Below, one piece after another: positions 16,697 through 24,448 of a stretch of DNA of 33,120 nucleotides; the first letter of the stretch is position 1; every line of letters starts with the position of its first letter. Below the pieces are notes generated by a model. That model saw only the letters and a list, made by a program, of their open reading frames with translations, searched no databases and had not been told where the DNA came from. This stretch comes from Lachnospiraceae bacterium. Lineage in GTDB: Bacteria; Bacillota; Clostridia; Lachnospirales; Lachnospiraceae. The translations under genes were made by a program, and so were the position numbers. The stretch lies in the NCBI GenBank assembly GCA_030526405.1, contig JAUNCZ010000035.1:1-33120 (forward strand), given 5' to 3'.

Positions 16697-17557
16697 CTAC
16701 CTTCTGAGTACAGGGACTGCTGAAAGCAGCTTCTTTGTATACTCTGACTGAGGGTTCTCCAGAATATCTCCGGTAGCCCCGTATTCCACCCTTTTTCCAT
16801 CCTTTAAAACAAGCATCTGATCCGCCGTGGCCCGGACCACACCAATATTGTGTGTTACCAGAAGAATGGAGGTTCCAAAGGTCTCCCGCACCATCAGCAT
16901 CTCTTCCACCACCTGCTTCTGGGTGGTAACATCCAGAGCTGAGGTGGGCTCATCTGCAAAGAGGACCTTTGGATTCAGAAGCATTGCTGCCGCAATCCCT
17001 ACCCTCTGCTTCATACCCCCTGACAGCTCAAAGGGATAGCTTTTCAGGATTCTGCCGGGATCCTGGAATCCAAATCTGGAAAGCAGCTCCTCAGCCTGGT
17101 CCCGAACCTGGGCCTTTGTGGTCTTCTGATGCTCTTTTACAGATTCATACATCTGGTCCAGAATGGTTCTGATGGGGCAGAAAGAACTTCCTGCCTCCTG
17201 AAAAATGTATGCCAGCTCCGGACCACAGAGCTTTCTCATCTCCTTCTCTGACAGATCCGGCAGATCTTTGCCCTGATACCAGATATCCCCCCTTGTGACC
17301 ACACCTGTGTTGCCCAGCAGTCCCATGGCTGCCCTGATCAGGGTGGATTTGCCACTGCCACTCTCTCCAACGATGCCAAGGATCTCCCCTGACTGTACAG
17401 AAAAGCTGCAGTCTCTGATGATCTGTTTTTCTCCATAGCAGATGTCCACCTGCTCATAGCAGAGGATCTCCCTGTTGTTTTTTTTATCCTTCAGGATCCT
17501 GTCCCTGCTGTTCATATCATTAGCTGCTCCTGCTTCGTAGTTTTCATTTCTCATCAT
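16697..17557 (-). CDS. Oligopeptide/nickel-type ABC transporter ATP-binding protein, DppD/NikD type
   Basis: The 286-residue ATPase has Walker A GESGSGKST, Q-loop FQEAGSSFCPIRT, signature LSGGMKQRVGIAAA and Walker B VLFADEPTSALD with the switch His in VTHN. An unusual hydrophilic N-terminal tail of about 30 residues precedes the ATPase core. Three consecutive ATGs (17560, 17557, 17554) overlap the permease stop; GGAGG spacing favours 17557 or 17554. It is translationally coupled to the permease gene and works with the second ATPase gene downstream. Confidence 0.93.
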   Translation of the reverse strand: MMRNENYEAGAANDMNSRDRILKDKKNNREILCYEQVDICYGEKQIIRDCSFSVQSGEILGIVGESGSGKSTLIRAAMGLLGNTGVVTRGDIWYQGKDLPDLSEKEMRKLCGPELAYIFQEAGSSFCPIRTILDQMYESVKEHQKTTKAQVRDQAEELLSRFGFQDPGRILKSYPFELSGGMKQRVGIAAAMLLNPKVLFADEPTSALDVTTQKQVVEEMLMVRETFGTSILLVTHNIGVVRATADQMLVLKDGKRVEYGATGDILENPQSEYTKKLLSAVPVLRR

Positions 17558-18483
17558 CATCGTCCTCCATTTTCCGGATCCAGCCAGTCTCTGACTGTAT
17601 CACCCAGAAGATTGAAGATCATGACAGAAATCAGGATTGCAAAGCCCGGTGCCAGAGTTACCCAGGGATGGGTGGCAAGAAGATTTCTTGTATCGCTCAT
17701 CATGCTGCCCCATTCTGCTGCAGGGGGTTTTGCGCCCAGTCCCAGGAAGGACAGGCCCGCCAGCTCCATCATCATGGTTCCGATATCCAGCATGGCGGTA
17801 ACAAGGATAGGACCCACAATATTTGGAATGATATGTCTGGTGATCAGTGCAAACGTGCTGCAGCCTGACAATCTGGCAGCCCGGAGATACACCGTTTCCT
17901 TCTGGGCCAGGGTCTGACTTCTTGCCACTCTGGCATATTTGGGCCAGCTGATGGCAGCCAGGGCAATAATGGCATTCTGCACACCACCTCCCAGGATGGC
18001 AGCCACTGCCAGGGCAAATACCAGTCCCGGAAATGCCAGAAACAGATCTGAGATTCTCATAAGAAGAGAATCCAGCCAGGAACCCACCCAGGCGCAGAGA
18101 ATACCTATCGCACTGCCAAAGAGGTTAATAAAGCCCACCAGCAGCAGGGTGGAATAAATACTTGTTTTACTTCCTGCGATCACACGGGACAGCATATCTC
18201 TTCCATATCTGTCCGTTCCAAGAAGATGCTCCGGGGAGGGCACGGCCTTGGCAATGCTAAGATCCTGTGCATAGGGATCATAGGGACAGAGATGTTCACT
18301 GAAAAAGGCACAGATAATAAGGGCCGCTGCAAGAGTGGCAAAGATGATAAGCCTGACCTTCAGATGGTTTTTTTTCACCTTCTGTTTTCTCACAGAGGGA
18401 GTTCTCCTATGAGTATTACTATTTGCGACAGTAATACTGTTACTATTTCTATTACTATTTCTGTTCATTGCTGTATCCCTCAT
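17557..18483 (-). CDS. Oligopeptide/nickel-type ABC transporter permease, DppC/NikC type
   Basis: This 308-residue membrane protein has six membrane segments starting near residue 47 and the N-terminal signature HLLGTDRYGRDMLSRVIAGSKTS of the DppC/OppC family. The EAA-type loop near residues 205-225 includes YLRAARLSGCSTFALITRHIIPN. The first 40 residues are odd: Asn/Ser/Arg-rich low complexity (NRNSNRNSNSITVANSN) from a near-repeat of aatagtaatag, with a 9-bp hairpin in the DNA at 18412-18438. It overlaps the preceding permease by four bases (ATGA). A second ATG at 18468, with GAGGG eight bases upstream, is an equally good start. Confidence 0.93.
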   Translation of the reverse strand: MRDTAMNRNSNRNSNSITVANSNTHRRTPSVRKQKVKKNHLKVRLIIFATLAAALIICAFFSEHLCPYDPYAQDLSIAKAVPSPEHLLGTDRYGRDMLSRVIAGSKTSIYSTLLLVGFINLFGSAIGILCAWVGSWLDSLLMRISDLFLAFPGLVFALAVAAILGGGVQNAIIALAAISWPKYARVARSQTLAQKETVYLRAARLSGCSTFALITRHIIPNIVGPILVTAMLDIGTMMMELAGLSFLGLGAKPPAAEWGSMMSDTRNLLATHPWVTLAPGFAILISVMIFNLLGDTVRDWLDPENGGR

Positions 18484-19421
18484 CCCTCAGTTACCCCCAG
18501 TCGAATTCTCGGATCCAGCTGATGATACAGAAGATCAGTAACCAGATTCACCACCACATAGATAATGGCCATCCACATAACATACGCCAGGATCAGGGGG
18601 TAATCGCGCATATTGATGGCATCCACCGCCAGCTTTCCTACACCATCCCACATGAAAATACTCTCAATAATGGCGGTTCCTCCCAACAGACTTCCTATAG
18701 ACAGGGCCAGAAGAGTCACGATTGTAAGAAGCGAGGATTTCAGAACGTTTTTCCAGAGAATAACGCTGTTTCTGACTCCCCTGGCCTTTGCTCCCATTAC
18801 ATAGGGCTTATTCAGCTCCTCCAGAACAGTGGCTCTCACCTGTCGTAAATACTTAGCAGACATGGACACTGCCAGAGTCAGGGCCGGCATCAGGGCACTT
18901 TTAAAATTCACTCCCGTAGCAATAACAGGAAGAAGATTCAGCTTCACACTTAAGATCTGCATCAGAAGCATGCCCACAAAGAAGTTGGGCATGGCATTAC
19001 CGATAAAGCTGCAGAACCGGATCAGCAGATCCGCAATTCTGTCATGGCGCACCGCCGCAAATATTCCCAGTGGAATAGAGATCACCACCGTAAGCAGAAT
19101 GGATAATACGGTGAGGATCATGGTTGCCGGCAGCTTATTGACAAATGTGGAAAATACCGGTTTTCCCGTTACATAGCTGTTTCCCAGATCCCCCTTCAGC
19201 ATGTTTTTAAACCAGCTCACATACTGAACAGCAAAGGGCTGGTCCAGTCCCAGCTCTGCTCTTTTCGCGTCAATGATCTCCTGGGAAACCTCTGTTCCCC
19301 TGTTGGAATACAATTCCTGCACCACGTCACTTCCTGCCAGACGCATCAGTGCAAAAGACAAAAAAGTGATTCCAATGAGAATCGGAATCAGCTGCAGGAT
19401 ACGTTTCACTATATAGTTCAA
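18480..19421 (-). CDS. Oligopeptide/nickel-type ABC transporter permease, DppB/NikB type
   Basis: This 313-residue permease begins (L)NYIVKRILQLIPILIGITFLSFALMRLAG, the classic start of DppB/NikB proteins. It shows the QYVSWFKNMLKGDLGNSYVTGKPV block and an EAA-type region near PYVMGAKARGVRNSVILWKNVLK. I chose the TTG at 19421 because GGGGAG lies seven bases upstream and the family N-terminus starts there; an ATG at 19487 would add 22 unlike residues. It is the first gene of the ABC operon, behind a long structured leader region. Confidence 0.9.
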   Translation of the reverse strand: MNYIVKRILQLIPILIGITFLSFALMRLAGSDVVQELYSNRGTEVSQEIIDAKRAELGLDQPFAVQYVSWFKNMLKGDLGNSYVTGKPVFSTFVNKLPATMILTVLSILLTVVISIPLGIFAAVRHDRIADLLIRFCSFIGNAMPNFFVGMLLMQILSVKLNLLPVIATGVNFKSALMPALTLAVSMSAKYLRQVRATVLEELNKPYVMGAKARGVRNSVILWKNVLKSSLLTIVTLLALSIGSLLGGTAIIESIFMWDGVGKLAVDAINMRDYPLILAYVMWMAIIYVVVNLVTDLLYHQLDPRIRLGVTEG

Positions 19422-19675
19422 GTAGTATCTCCCCCTCTCCAGAAAAATGTTGTTCGTTTTTTCATTTCCCGACAAAACCAGCATCATTTTTCATGTGATT
19501 GTATAATTATTTTATCAATTAATCCCCTTTCACTTAAGCCCCCCGGGGGGTTAAGGGGTATTCCATATATGGAATACAGTGATTCCAAATATGAATCACC
19601 CTGACAAGCCCGGGTCCGGCTCATTTCTGGCCCACAGGAACACATCATATGTCTGGTGTTCCAGACTGACATACA

Positions 19676-19758
19676 TTCAAGTCGACGCTTGCGGAGACTA
19701 GGCGCGCGATTCTGGTCAGCTTTAGCTGACATCTTCCTATCAAAATCGAGAGGCATCC
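19676..19758. repeat. Dispersed intergenic repeat, copy A
   Basis: The first 73 bases match 32146-32218 at 69 positions without gaps, and the match extends more weakly to 83 bases (75 identical). It contains gtcgac, ggcgcgcg and an internal hairpin gtcagct/agctgac at 19715-19730. Both copies have the same orientation and lie between genes. On the minus strand both encode the same short peptide (SAKADQNRAPSLRKRRLE), which I take as a by-product of the repeat. Confidence 0.85.
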
Positions 19759-19790
19759 ATTGTCTTACTGCAATAGACACCTCTCGATTT
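19739..19790 (-). terminator. Probable terminator hairpin after the cysteine desulfidase gene
   Basis: Perfect 11-base arms aaatcgagagg (19743-19753) and cctctcgattt (19780-19790) continue inward with imperfect pairing around an eight-base loop. On the minus strand the stem is followed by a short T-run (TTTTGAT). It lies 49 bp past the desulfidase stop and overlaps the end of repeat copy A. Confidence 0.5.
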
Positions 19791-19838
19791 GGGAGGGGGG
19801 TTGTTGTGACACCCCCAAAAAATTATTCTGTTTTCAGA

Positions 19839-21107
19839 TTACTCCAGCATCATCTTGATGATCTCTTTATCTGTCTGACGCATACCCTCTTTTCCGATAT
19901 AACCGACGCAGCTGATGGTCTCTCCAGCGTCCTCCTTCAGAATTCCGGTGTAGGCCTCGTACTCACTGCCTCTCATGGCAAGATGATGGGCCATCATGGC
20001 TGCATCCACACAGGAAGCGATCTTTGCTGCGCAGGAAATCTTTGCACCGTCACAGATAATGCCCGGAATATTTGCCAGGGTATTATCAATGGTGGCCTTG
20101 ATCTGTGCAGCGGTACCTCCCGCCAGATAGGTGATGGCAGCACCAGAGGCTGTAGATGCGGAAACAGCACCACAGAAGGCGGACAGCTTTCCGATAAACT
20201 CCTTCTGGTAGATGGTCAGAAGGCTGGACAGAGCCAGGGCGCGGTACAGCTTCTCCACCGGGATATTTTTCTCCCTTGCGTATACGATAACAGGAACAGA
20301 GGATGCGATACCCTGATTTCCGCTGCCGGAATTGATGATAACAGGCATATCACAGCCACCCATACGTGCCTCGGAGGCAGCGGAGGCATAGGCCTTCATA
20401 CGGGTTACCACACTGTCCTCATAGGCCTCACGGATGGTTCTTCCGATTCCAAGACCATAATTGCCGGAGATTCCCTCATAGGCAATATCCATATTGTAGC
20501 GGATCTGTCTCTCATACACGTCACGGATCATGGCCATGGGAACCTCATCCGCAAATTCCTTGATTCCGTCAATGGTCAGGATGGAACGATCTGTTGCATC
20601 TCCATTTTCAGCAGTTTCCCTGGATTTCTCAAAGATCACTGCACCGTTCTTTTTGATCTCCACGATATTTGTGTGAGCATGGCGAACCTCAACACTCACC
20701 TCCTCCTCACCTGCTGTGAGCTCCAGAATGAAATGCAGAGGAATCTCAGACTCCAGATACTTTACAGTACAGACCTTCTCCTCCACCATGGCTCTTGTTC
20801 TTCTTCTTCCCGGCTCTGTCACATGCTCCAGAACCTCCATCTTCGCCTCAGGATCACCTGCCACAGCACCCAGAATACAGGCAGTTTCAATACCGGTAAG
20901 TCCCCCTGAATTGGGAATGGTGACACAGCGAACATTTTTGATCATATTTCCGGAACACCAGGCTGTAATCTTCTCAGGATCTGTTCCCAGGGCTTCCCGT
21001 GCTTTGGCAGCTGCATAAGCAAGGGCAATGGGCTCTGTACATCCCATAGCCGGTACCAGCTCCTCCTTGATAATCGCAAGATAGTCTTCCATCATCTGAA
21101 TATCCAT
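19839..21107 (-). CDS. L-cysteine desulfidase, CyuA/UPF0597 family
   Basis: This 422-residue cytoplasmic protein begins with the family block MGCTEPIALAYAAAKA (Cys23). It also shows WCSGNMIKNV (Cys51), VTIPNSGGLTGIETACILG and the C-terminal pair CDGAKISCAAKI, which with Cys23 fits an Fe-S-binding set. Known members (CyuA/YhaM, archaeal CDS) break L-cysteine into sulfide, ammonia and pyruvate and relate to the alpha chain of Fe-S serine dehydratases. The length is normal and no residue is obviously missing. A GGGGA site lies seven bases before the ATG. It precedes the peptide/nickel-type ABC operon on the same strand, separated by 417 bp, so a role with imported cysteine peptides is possible but inferred. 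Confidence 0.92.
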   Translation of the reverse strand: MDIQMMEDYLAIIKEELVPAMGCTEPIALAYAAAKAREALGTDPEKITAWCSGNMIKNVRCVTIPNSGGLTGIETACILGAVAGDPEAKMEVLEHVTEPGRRRTRAMVEEKVCTVKYLESEIPLHFILELTAGEEEVSVEVRHAHTNIVEIKKNGAVIFEKSRETAENGDATDRSILTIDGIKEFADEVPMAMIRDVYERQIRYNMDIAYEGISGNYGLGIGRTIREAYEDSVVTRMKAYASAASEARMGGCDMPVIINSGSGNQGIASSVPVIVYAREKNIPVEKLYRALALSSLLTIYQKEFIGKLSAFCGAVSASTASGAAITYLAGGTAAQIKATIDNTLANIPGIICDGAKISCAAKIASCVDAAMMAHHLAMRGSEYEAYTGILKEDAGETISCVGYIGKEGMRQTDKEIIKMMLE

Positions 21108-21155
21108 TTAAAAATCCCCTTTCATTATTACTTGGTAATTCCTCTCTTCCGAATA

Positions 21156-21184
21156 AGTATACTGAAATAAGACAAAACCGTCAC
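21156..21184 (-). promoter_or_regulatory. Candidate promoter of the cysteine desulfidase gene
   Basis: GTGACG (21179-21184) is followed after 17 bases by TATACT (21156-21161) on the minus strand, about 50 bp before the start codon. The -35 matches four of six consensus bases. Confidence 0.4.
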
Positions 21185-21237
21185 CAGTAATCTGCTATTT
21201 TAAATATGAAGAAAATCAATTCTGAACATCGAAGTCC

Positions 21238-22080
21238 TCAATACCTTTTGTCAAGGATTCCGATAATCTCCGCAATGGCATCATGATCACAGTCAGCAAC
21301 AATGGTGGCACCAGACTCCCGTACAGCAGGGAAGCAATTATCAGGAGCAAATCCCTCCTTTGCGATGCGCAGCATGGAGATATCATTATCTGCATCACCC
21401 ACACAGTAAATGTGCTCTCCCGGAATCTCCAGTATCTCTGCAAGTTGGCGCACCATCTGCCCCTTATCTGTTCCACTGATGGTCATCTCCAGAAGGGTCT
21501 TATCCGAGAATACCACCTCACAGTCCCTGGACCACTCCTGCTCCAGAATCCACGCCTTGATCTCCGAGAGTATTTCTGTGTTCTGGTCAAAGATCACCTT
21601 TAAGGCTGAGGTGGGAAATTCAGAGATTGCCTGTACCTCCTTTACCTCCGCTTTGCTGACGCTGTGATGCTGCCTGGAATACAGATTAGACTGAAATACA
21701 TAGACCCCCTCCGTATCATAAACCTCAATGGCAACGGATGGAAAACGCCTGTAAATCTCAGGCAGCTGCCGAAGTACTTTTTCCGGAAGCTGAAGCACCT
21801 CCAGATACCTGCTGGTTGCATAATCGTAGATAGCTGCCCCGTTGAACACAACACAGGGGGCATTCATAGGCAGTTTTTCCACATACTCCTGAAAAAAGGT
21901 GACACCACGACCTGTTGCAACAGAAAACCTGCCTCCCTCCTGAATAAAGTAACGGATTGCTTCTATATTTCTGTCTGAAATATCCGGCACCGGCAGATTA
22001 TTTCTCCTGGCTGTTTCCGTGTTCAGAATTGTATTGTCAAAATCGCTCATCAGCAAAACCTGTTGAAATTTGTTACCCAT
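21238..22080 (-). CDS. HAD-superfamily hydrolase, Cof-type (subclass IIB) phosphatase
   Basis: This 280-residue enzyme shows motif I SDFDNT (Asp13 nucleophile, Asp15), motif II around ATGRG (Thr56), motif III GTDKGQ (Lys206) and motif IV GDADNDISML (Asp229, Asp233), with a IIB cap between motifs II and III. The family dephosphorylates sugar phosphates and similar small molecules in the cytoplasm. I chose the ATG at 22080 because AGGAGGG lies four bases upstream; an in-frame ATG at 22101 gives a poor start. It is the last gene of the ABC/EEP cluster, 181 bp after the EEP protein gene and past a stem-loop. It probably releases phosphate from the imported compound; the substrate is unknown. Confidence 0.93.
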   Translation of the reverse strand: MGNKFQQVLLMSDFDNTILNTETARRNNLPVPDISDRNIEAIRYFIQEGGRFSVATGRGVTFFQEYVEKLPMNAPCVVFNGAAIYDYATSRYLEVLQLPEKVLRQLPEIYRRFPSVAIEVYDTEGVYVFQSNLYSRQHHSVSKAEVKEVQAISEFPTSALKVIFDQNTEILSEIKAWILEQEWSRDCEVVFSDKTLLEMTISGTDKGQMVRQLAEILEIPGEHIYCVGDADNDISMLRIAKEGFAPDNCFPAVRESGATIVADCDHDAIAEIIGILDKRY

Positions 22081-22151
22081 AGAACCCTCCTGTATCATCA
22101 AATCATTTTTTCCTGCATACCTGGGCAGACTTTAGACCGTTGCAGGCATAA

Positions 22152-22202
22152 TCATGAAGAGCATCGGATTCCCAATCCGGAAATCCCGATGCTCTTTCAT
22201 GA
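22152..22202. other. Stem-loop between the EEP and HAD genes
   Basis: Arms tcatgaagagcatcgg (22152-22167) and ccgatgctctttcatga (22186-22202) pair over about 16 bases with one bulged base. An alternative small hairpin, ggatt/aatcc, lies inside. No U-tract follows on the minus strand, so it may be a processing or stability element rather than a terminator. Confidence 0.6.
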
Positions 22203-22261
22203 TAGCATAATCTTCTTACAGCATTCCAGCACATCAGAATCCACTGCAGAAATGCCTATTT

Positions 22262-23305
22262 TTATTTCTTCAGAGTACAACGTGCCCAGCAGGCATTGTG
22301 GTCAGACAGTTCCGCACCCTGAAAGCCTGCCAGAGCAGAACCCGGCTCTGCCCATGTACAATCCTTTGTCAGGGTGGAAATGGTTCCTCTCTCCACACAG
22401 TCCATTCCTCTTGCCATCAGCCAGTCCAGCTTCAGGATCATGGATTCACCTCCGGGCATGGGCTTTCTCCTAGTTCCCTCCACACTGCTGAATTCCTTAT
22501 AAGAGAATCCCTCTCGCTCCGCCTGGGGAAGCACTTCCTCGTACTCCCATACAGCATTCATCTGCTGCTGCATTTTCTCCGGGTCTGCAAAAAGAGCAGT
22601 GAACTCAGCCACGTTGTTGCCGTCAAAGGTGTTGGTGTTCAGATCTCCTCCGATCATAACAGGAGTATCCGGAGAAAAGTTTGCCCTGATCTCATCATAC
22701 ACAGCCTGCATCTGGGCAGCACGACCTGCAGAATCTGTTCTGTTCTCCAGATGTACACACACTGCCCCCACTTCCCTGCCTGCAACATCCAGTTTGGCAA
22801 GGATTCCCAGACGGCATCCAATTCTCTTCTGACGATCAAAATACCAGTTGTACTGCTCTGGAAGATGAATGGCCTTCGCCCAGGTGATGGGCCAGCGGGA
22901 GAACAGAGCATTTCCATGATAGCCCTTTTGGTCATTAGGATTTACCAACTCAATAAACTCCAGTCCGTAGGCATAATTCATTCCTATGGCCTCTGCGATC
23001 TTTCTGGCCACATTCTGGTTACCGGAACGCTCCGCCCCATCATCCAGCTCATTGGCATAGATCACATCCATATCCTTCAGATCCGGGCACATGTTCAGAA
23101 AATCGATGGTTTCCTGAAGGGTTACCCCTCTCTCAATATTAAACACCACATGCTTCAGCTGCTGAGGTGCTTCTCCAGGTGCCTCCGCCACATTGAAAAC
23201 CTCACAGGTCTGATAGGCAGGAATCTGTTCCATCACCGCAAGCTGTCCCTGCTGGGGAACAAGGTTTCCAAGACGGATTCTCTCTTCGTAGCTAATACCT
23301 TCCAT
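22262..23305 (-). CDS. Endonuclease/exonuclease/phosphatase (EEP) fold hydrolase
   Basis: This 347-residue protein has the EEP metal-dependent phosphodiesterase motifs in order: FNIERG (Asn56), NELDDG (Glu86), GYHGNALFSRWPI (His130, Asn132), HLENR (His185), GGDLNTN (Asp221, Asn223), LDWLM (Asp294) and the terminal SDH (Asp335, His336). There is no signal peptide, so it is cytoplasmic. Family members cut phosphodiesters in nucleic acids, phospholipids or inositol phosphates; the extra ~50 residues before the first motif do not tell which. AGGAGG precedes the ATG by eight bases, and the gene starts 12 bp after the transporter ATPase, so import and cleavage are linked. I infer a small-molecule phosphodiester substrate. 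Confidence 0.92.
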   Translation of the reverse strand: MEGISYEERIRLGNLVPQQGQLAVMEQIPAYQTCEVFNVAEAPGEAPQQLKHVVFNIERGVTLQETIDFLNMCPDLKDMDVIYANELDDGAERSGNQNVARKIAEAIGMNYAYGLEFIELVNPNDQKGYHGNALFSRWPITWAKAIHLPEQYNWYFDRQKRIGCRLGILAKLDVAGREVGAVCVHLENRTDSAGRAAQMQAVYDEIRANFSPDTPVMIGGDLNTNTFDGNNVAEFTALFADPEKMQQQMNAVWEYEEVLPQAEREGFSYKEFSSVEGTRRKPMPGGESMILKLDWLMARGMDCVERGTISTLTKDCTWAEPGSALAGFQGAELSDHNACWARCTLKK

Positions 23306-23317
23306 AATACAGTCCTC

Positions 23318-24430
23318 CTATGCCAGCACCCGCACACAGGGAGCAATAAAGTCAATGTATACCTGCTCACCCTCCCTGAACTGCTGTGTAATCTGGGGAT
23401 TATAGATTTCAACGATCAGGGGATCACCATTCAGGATGATCTCATACTCAACCTTGGCACCATAATAGGTAGCGCGGGATACCACACCGGTAAACTCACC
23501 CTTCTCACTGCTGAGGGCAACAGACTCCGGGCGCACAGAGAGATAGCAGGTTTTTCCCACTTCAACACCCTCCATCTTTCCTGGAGCCGGAATTGTGATC
23601 TCTGTATCCTTCACAATTACAACTGCCGCTTCTCCCCGCATCTCCTTCAGCACACCCTCAACAAAGTTTGCCTTTCCGATAAAGTTTGCCACAAAGCGAT
23701 TGGCAGGCTGCTCATAGATTTCTTTTGGAGTGCCCTGCTGCATGATATTTCCATCCTTCATAATTACAACGCGATCCGAGATTGCCATGGCCTCTGACTG
23801 GTCATGGGTTACATAAAGAGATGTGATTCCCAGTCGTTTCTGTAATGCACGAAGCTCATCACGCATGCTCTCTCTCAGTTTTGCATCCAGATTGGAAAGA
23901 GGCTCATCAAAGAGCAGTACACTTGGCTCAATGACAACCGCTCTTGCCAGGGCAACTCGCTGCTGCTGTCCGCCGGACAGCTGATTTGGAAAACGCTTTT
24001 CCATGCCTGTCAGCTGCATCAGTTCGATTACAGAATTGGTACGACGAATAATCTCCTCCTGTGGAAGCTTTTCCACCCGAAGTCCGTAGGCTATATTTTC
24101 CCAGATATTCAGATGCGGAAATAATGCATAGCTCTGGAATACCATGGAAATCCCTCTTTTGTTGGGAGGGATTTTTGCCACATCTCTTCCTCCGATCATA
24201 ATACTTCCGCTGGTGGGATACTCAAAGCCGGAAACCATTCGAAGGGTTGTTGTTTTTCCACAACCGGAAGGGCCAAGAAGAGTAACCATCTCCCCGGATT
24301 TAATCTCCAGATTAATCTTGTTAACTGCCACAAAATCCTTACCGGTATCCGGCTGCTGGAAAATCTTAGATACGTCTTTTATTACAACGCCGGAGCTTTT
24401 CTTTCCCAGGCTGCTTAAATTCTCACTCAT
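23318..24430 (-). CDS. ABC transporter ATP-binding protein, FbpC/PotA type
   Basis: This 370-residue protein has Walker A GPSGCGKTT, Q-loop FQSYALFPHLNIWENIAYGL, signature LSGGQQQRVALARA, Walker B LLFDEPLSNLD and the switch His in VTHD. A C-terminal TOBE region of about 120 residues (YLSVRPESVALSSEKGEFTGVV) follows. That layout serves iron, spermidine, phosphonate or hexose-phosphate importers. The ATG at 24430 has GGAGGT seven bases upstream; a GTG at 24445 is in frame but overlaps it. It lies 18 bp after the permease and 12 bp before the EEP gene. Confidence 0.93.
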   Translation of the reverse strand: MSENLSSLGKKSSGVVIKDVSKIFQQPDTGKDFVAVNKINLEIKSGEMVTLLGPSGCGKTTTLRMVSGFEYPTSGSIMIGGRDVAKIPPNKRGISMVFQSYALFPHLNIWENIAYGLRVEKLPQEEIIRRTNSVIELMQLTGMEKRFPNQLSGGQQQRVALARAVVIEPSVLLFDEPLSNLDAKLRESMRDELRALQKRLGITSLYVTHDQSEAMAISDRVVIMKDGNIMQQGTPKEIYEQPANRFVANFIGKANFVEGVLKEMRGEAAVVIVKDTEITIPAPGKMEGVEVGKTCYLSVRPESVALSSEKGEFTGVVSRATYYGAKVEYEIILNGDPLIVEIYNPQITQQFREGEQVYIDFIAPCVRVLA

Positions 24431-24448
24431 ACGATTTACCTCCACAAT

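Larger units (their letters stand above)
19422..19838. other. 417-bp non-coding region crowded with palindromes
   Basis: No gene is supported here. It holds a GC-rich near-palindrome (19516-19557, centred on ccccccgggggg), a perfect 18-bp palindrome tattccatatatggaata (19559-19576) and an imperfect one, tgattc...gaatca (19580-19598). It also holds overlapping hairpins ggaacac/gtgttcc and gtctgg/ccagac (19637-19667), part of a dispersed repeat (19676-19758), a long hairpin (19743-19790) and a G5/C5 hairpin near 19795-19815. It would be the 3' end of the desulfidase mRNA and/or the leader of the ABC operon. Confidence 0.75.

Noticed and set aside
19484-19780. A 98-codon minus-strand frame in the gap before the ABC operon, and a similar 61-codon one at 32110-32295
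   Set aside because: Their shared peptide comes from the dispersed repeat; flanking residues differ and ribosome sites are lacking. Described as repeats instead.
19422-19838. A known riboswitch class in the structured gap
   Set aside because: I could not match a conserved core of any class I know, and the palindromes look more like short repeats.
19656-20909. A 417-codon plus-strand frame opposite the cysteine desulfidase gene
   Set aside because: It has no recognisable domain and overlaps repeat copy A; the minus-strand gene is certain.
22298-23797. A 499-codon plus-strand frame opposite the EEP and ATPase genes
   Set aside because: It crosses two real genes on the other strand and shows no motif.
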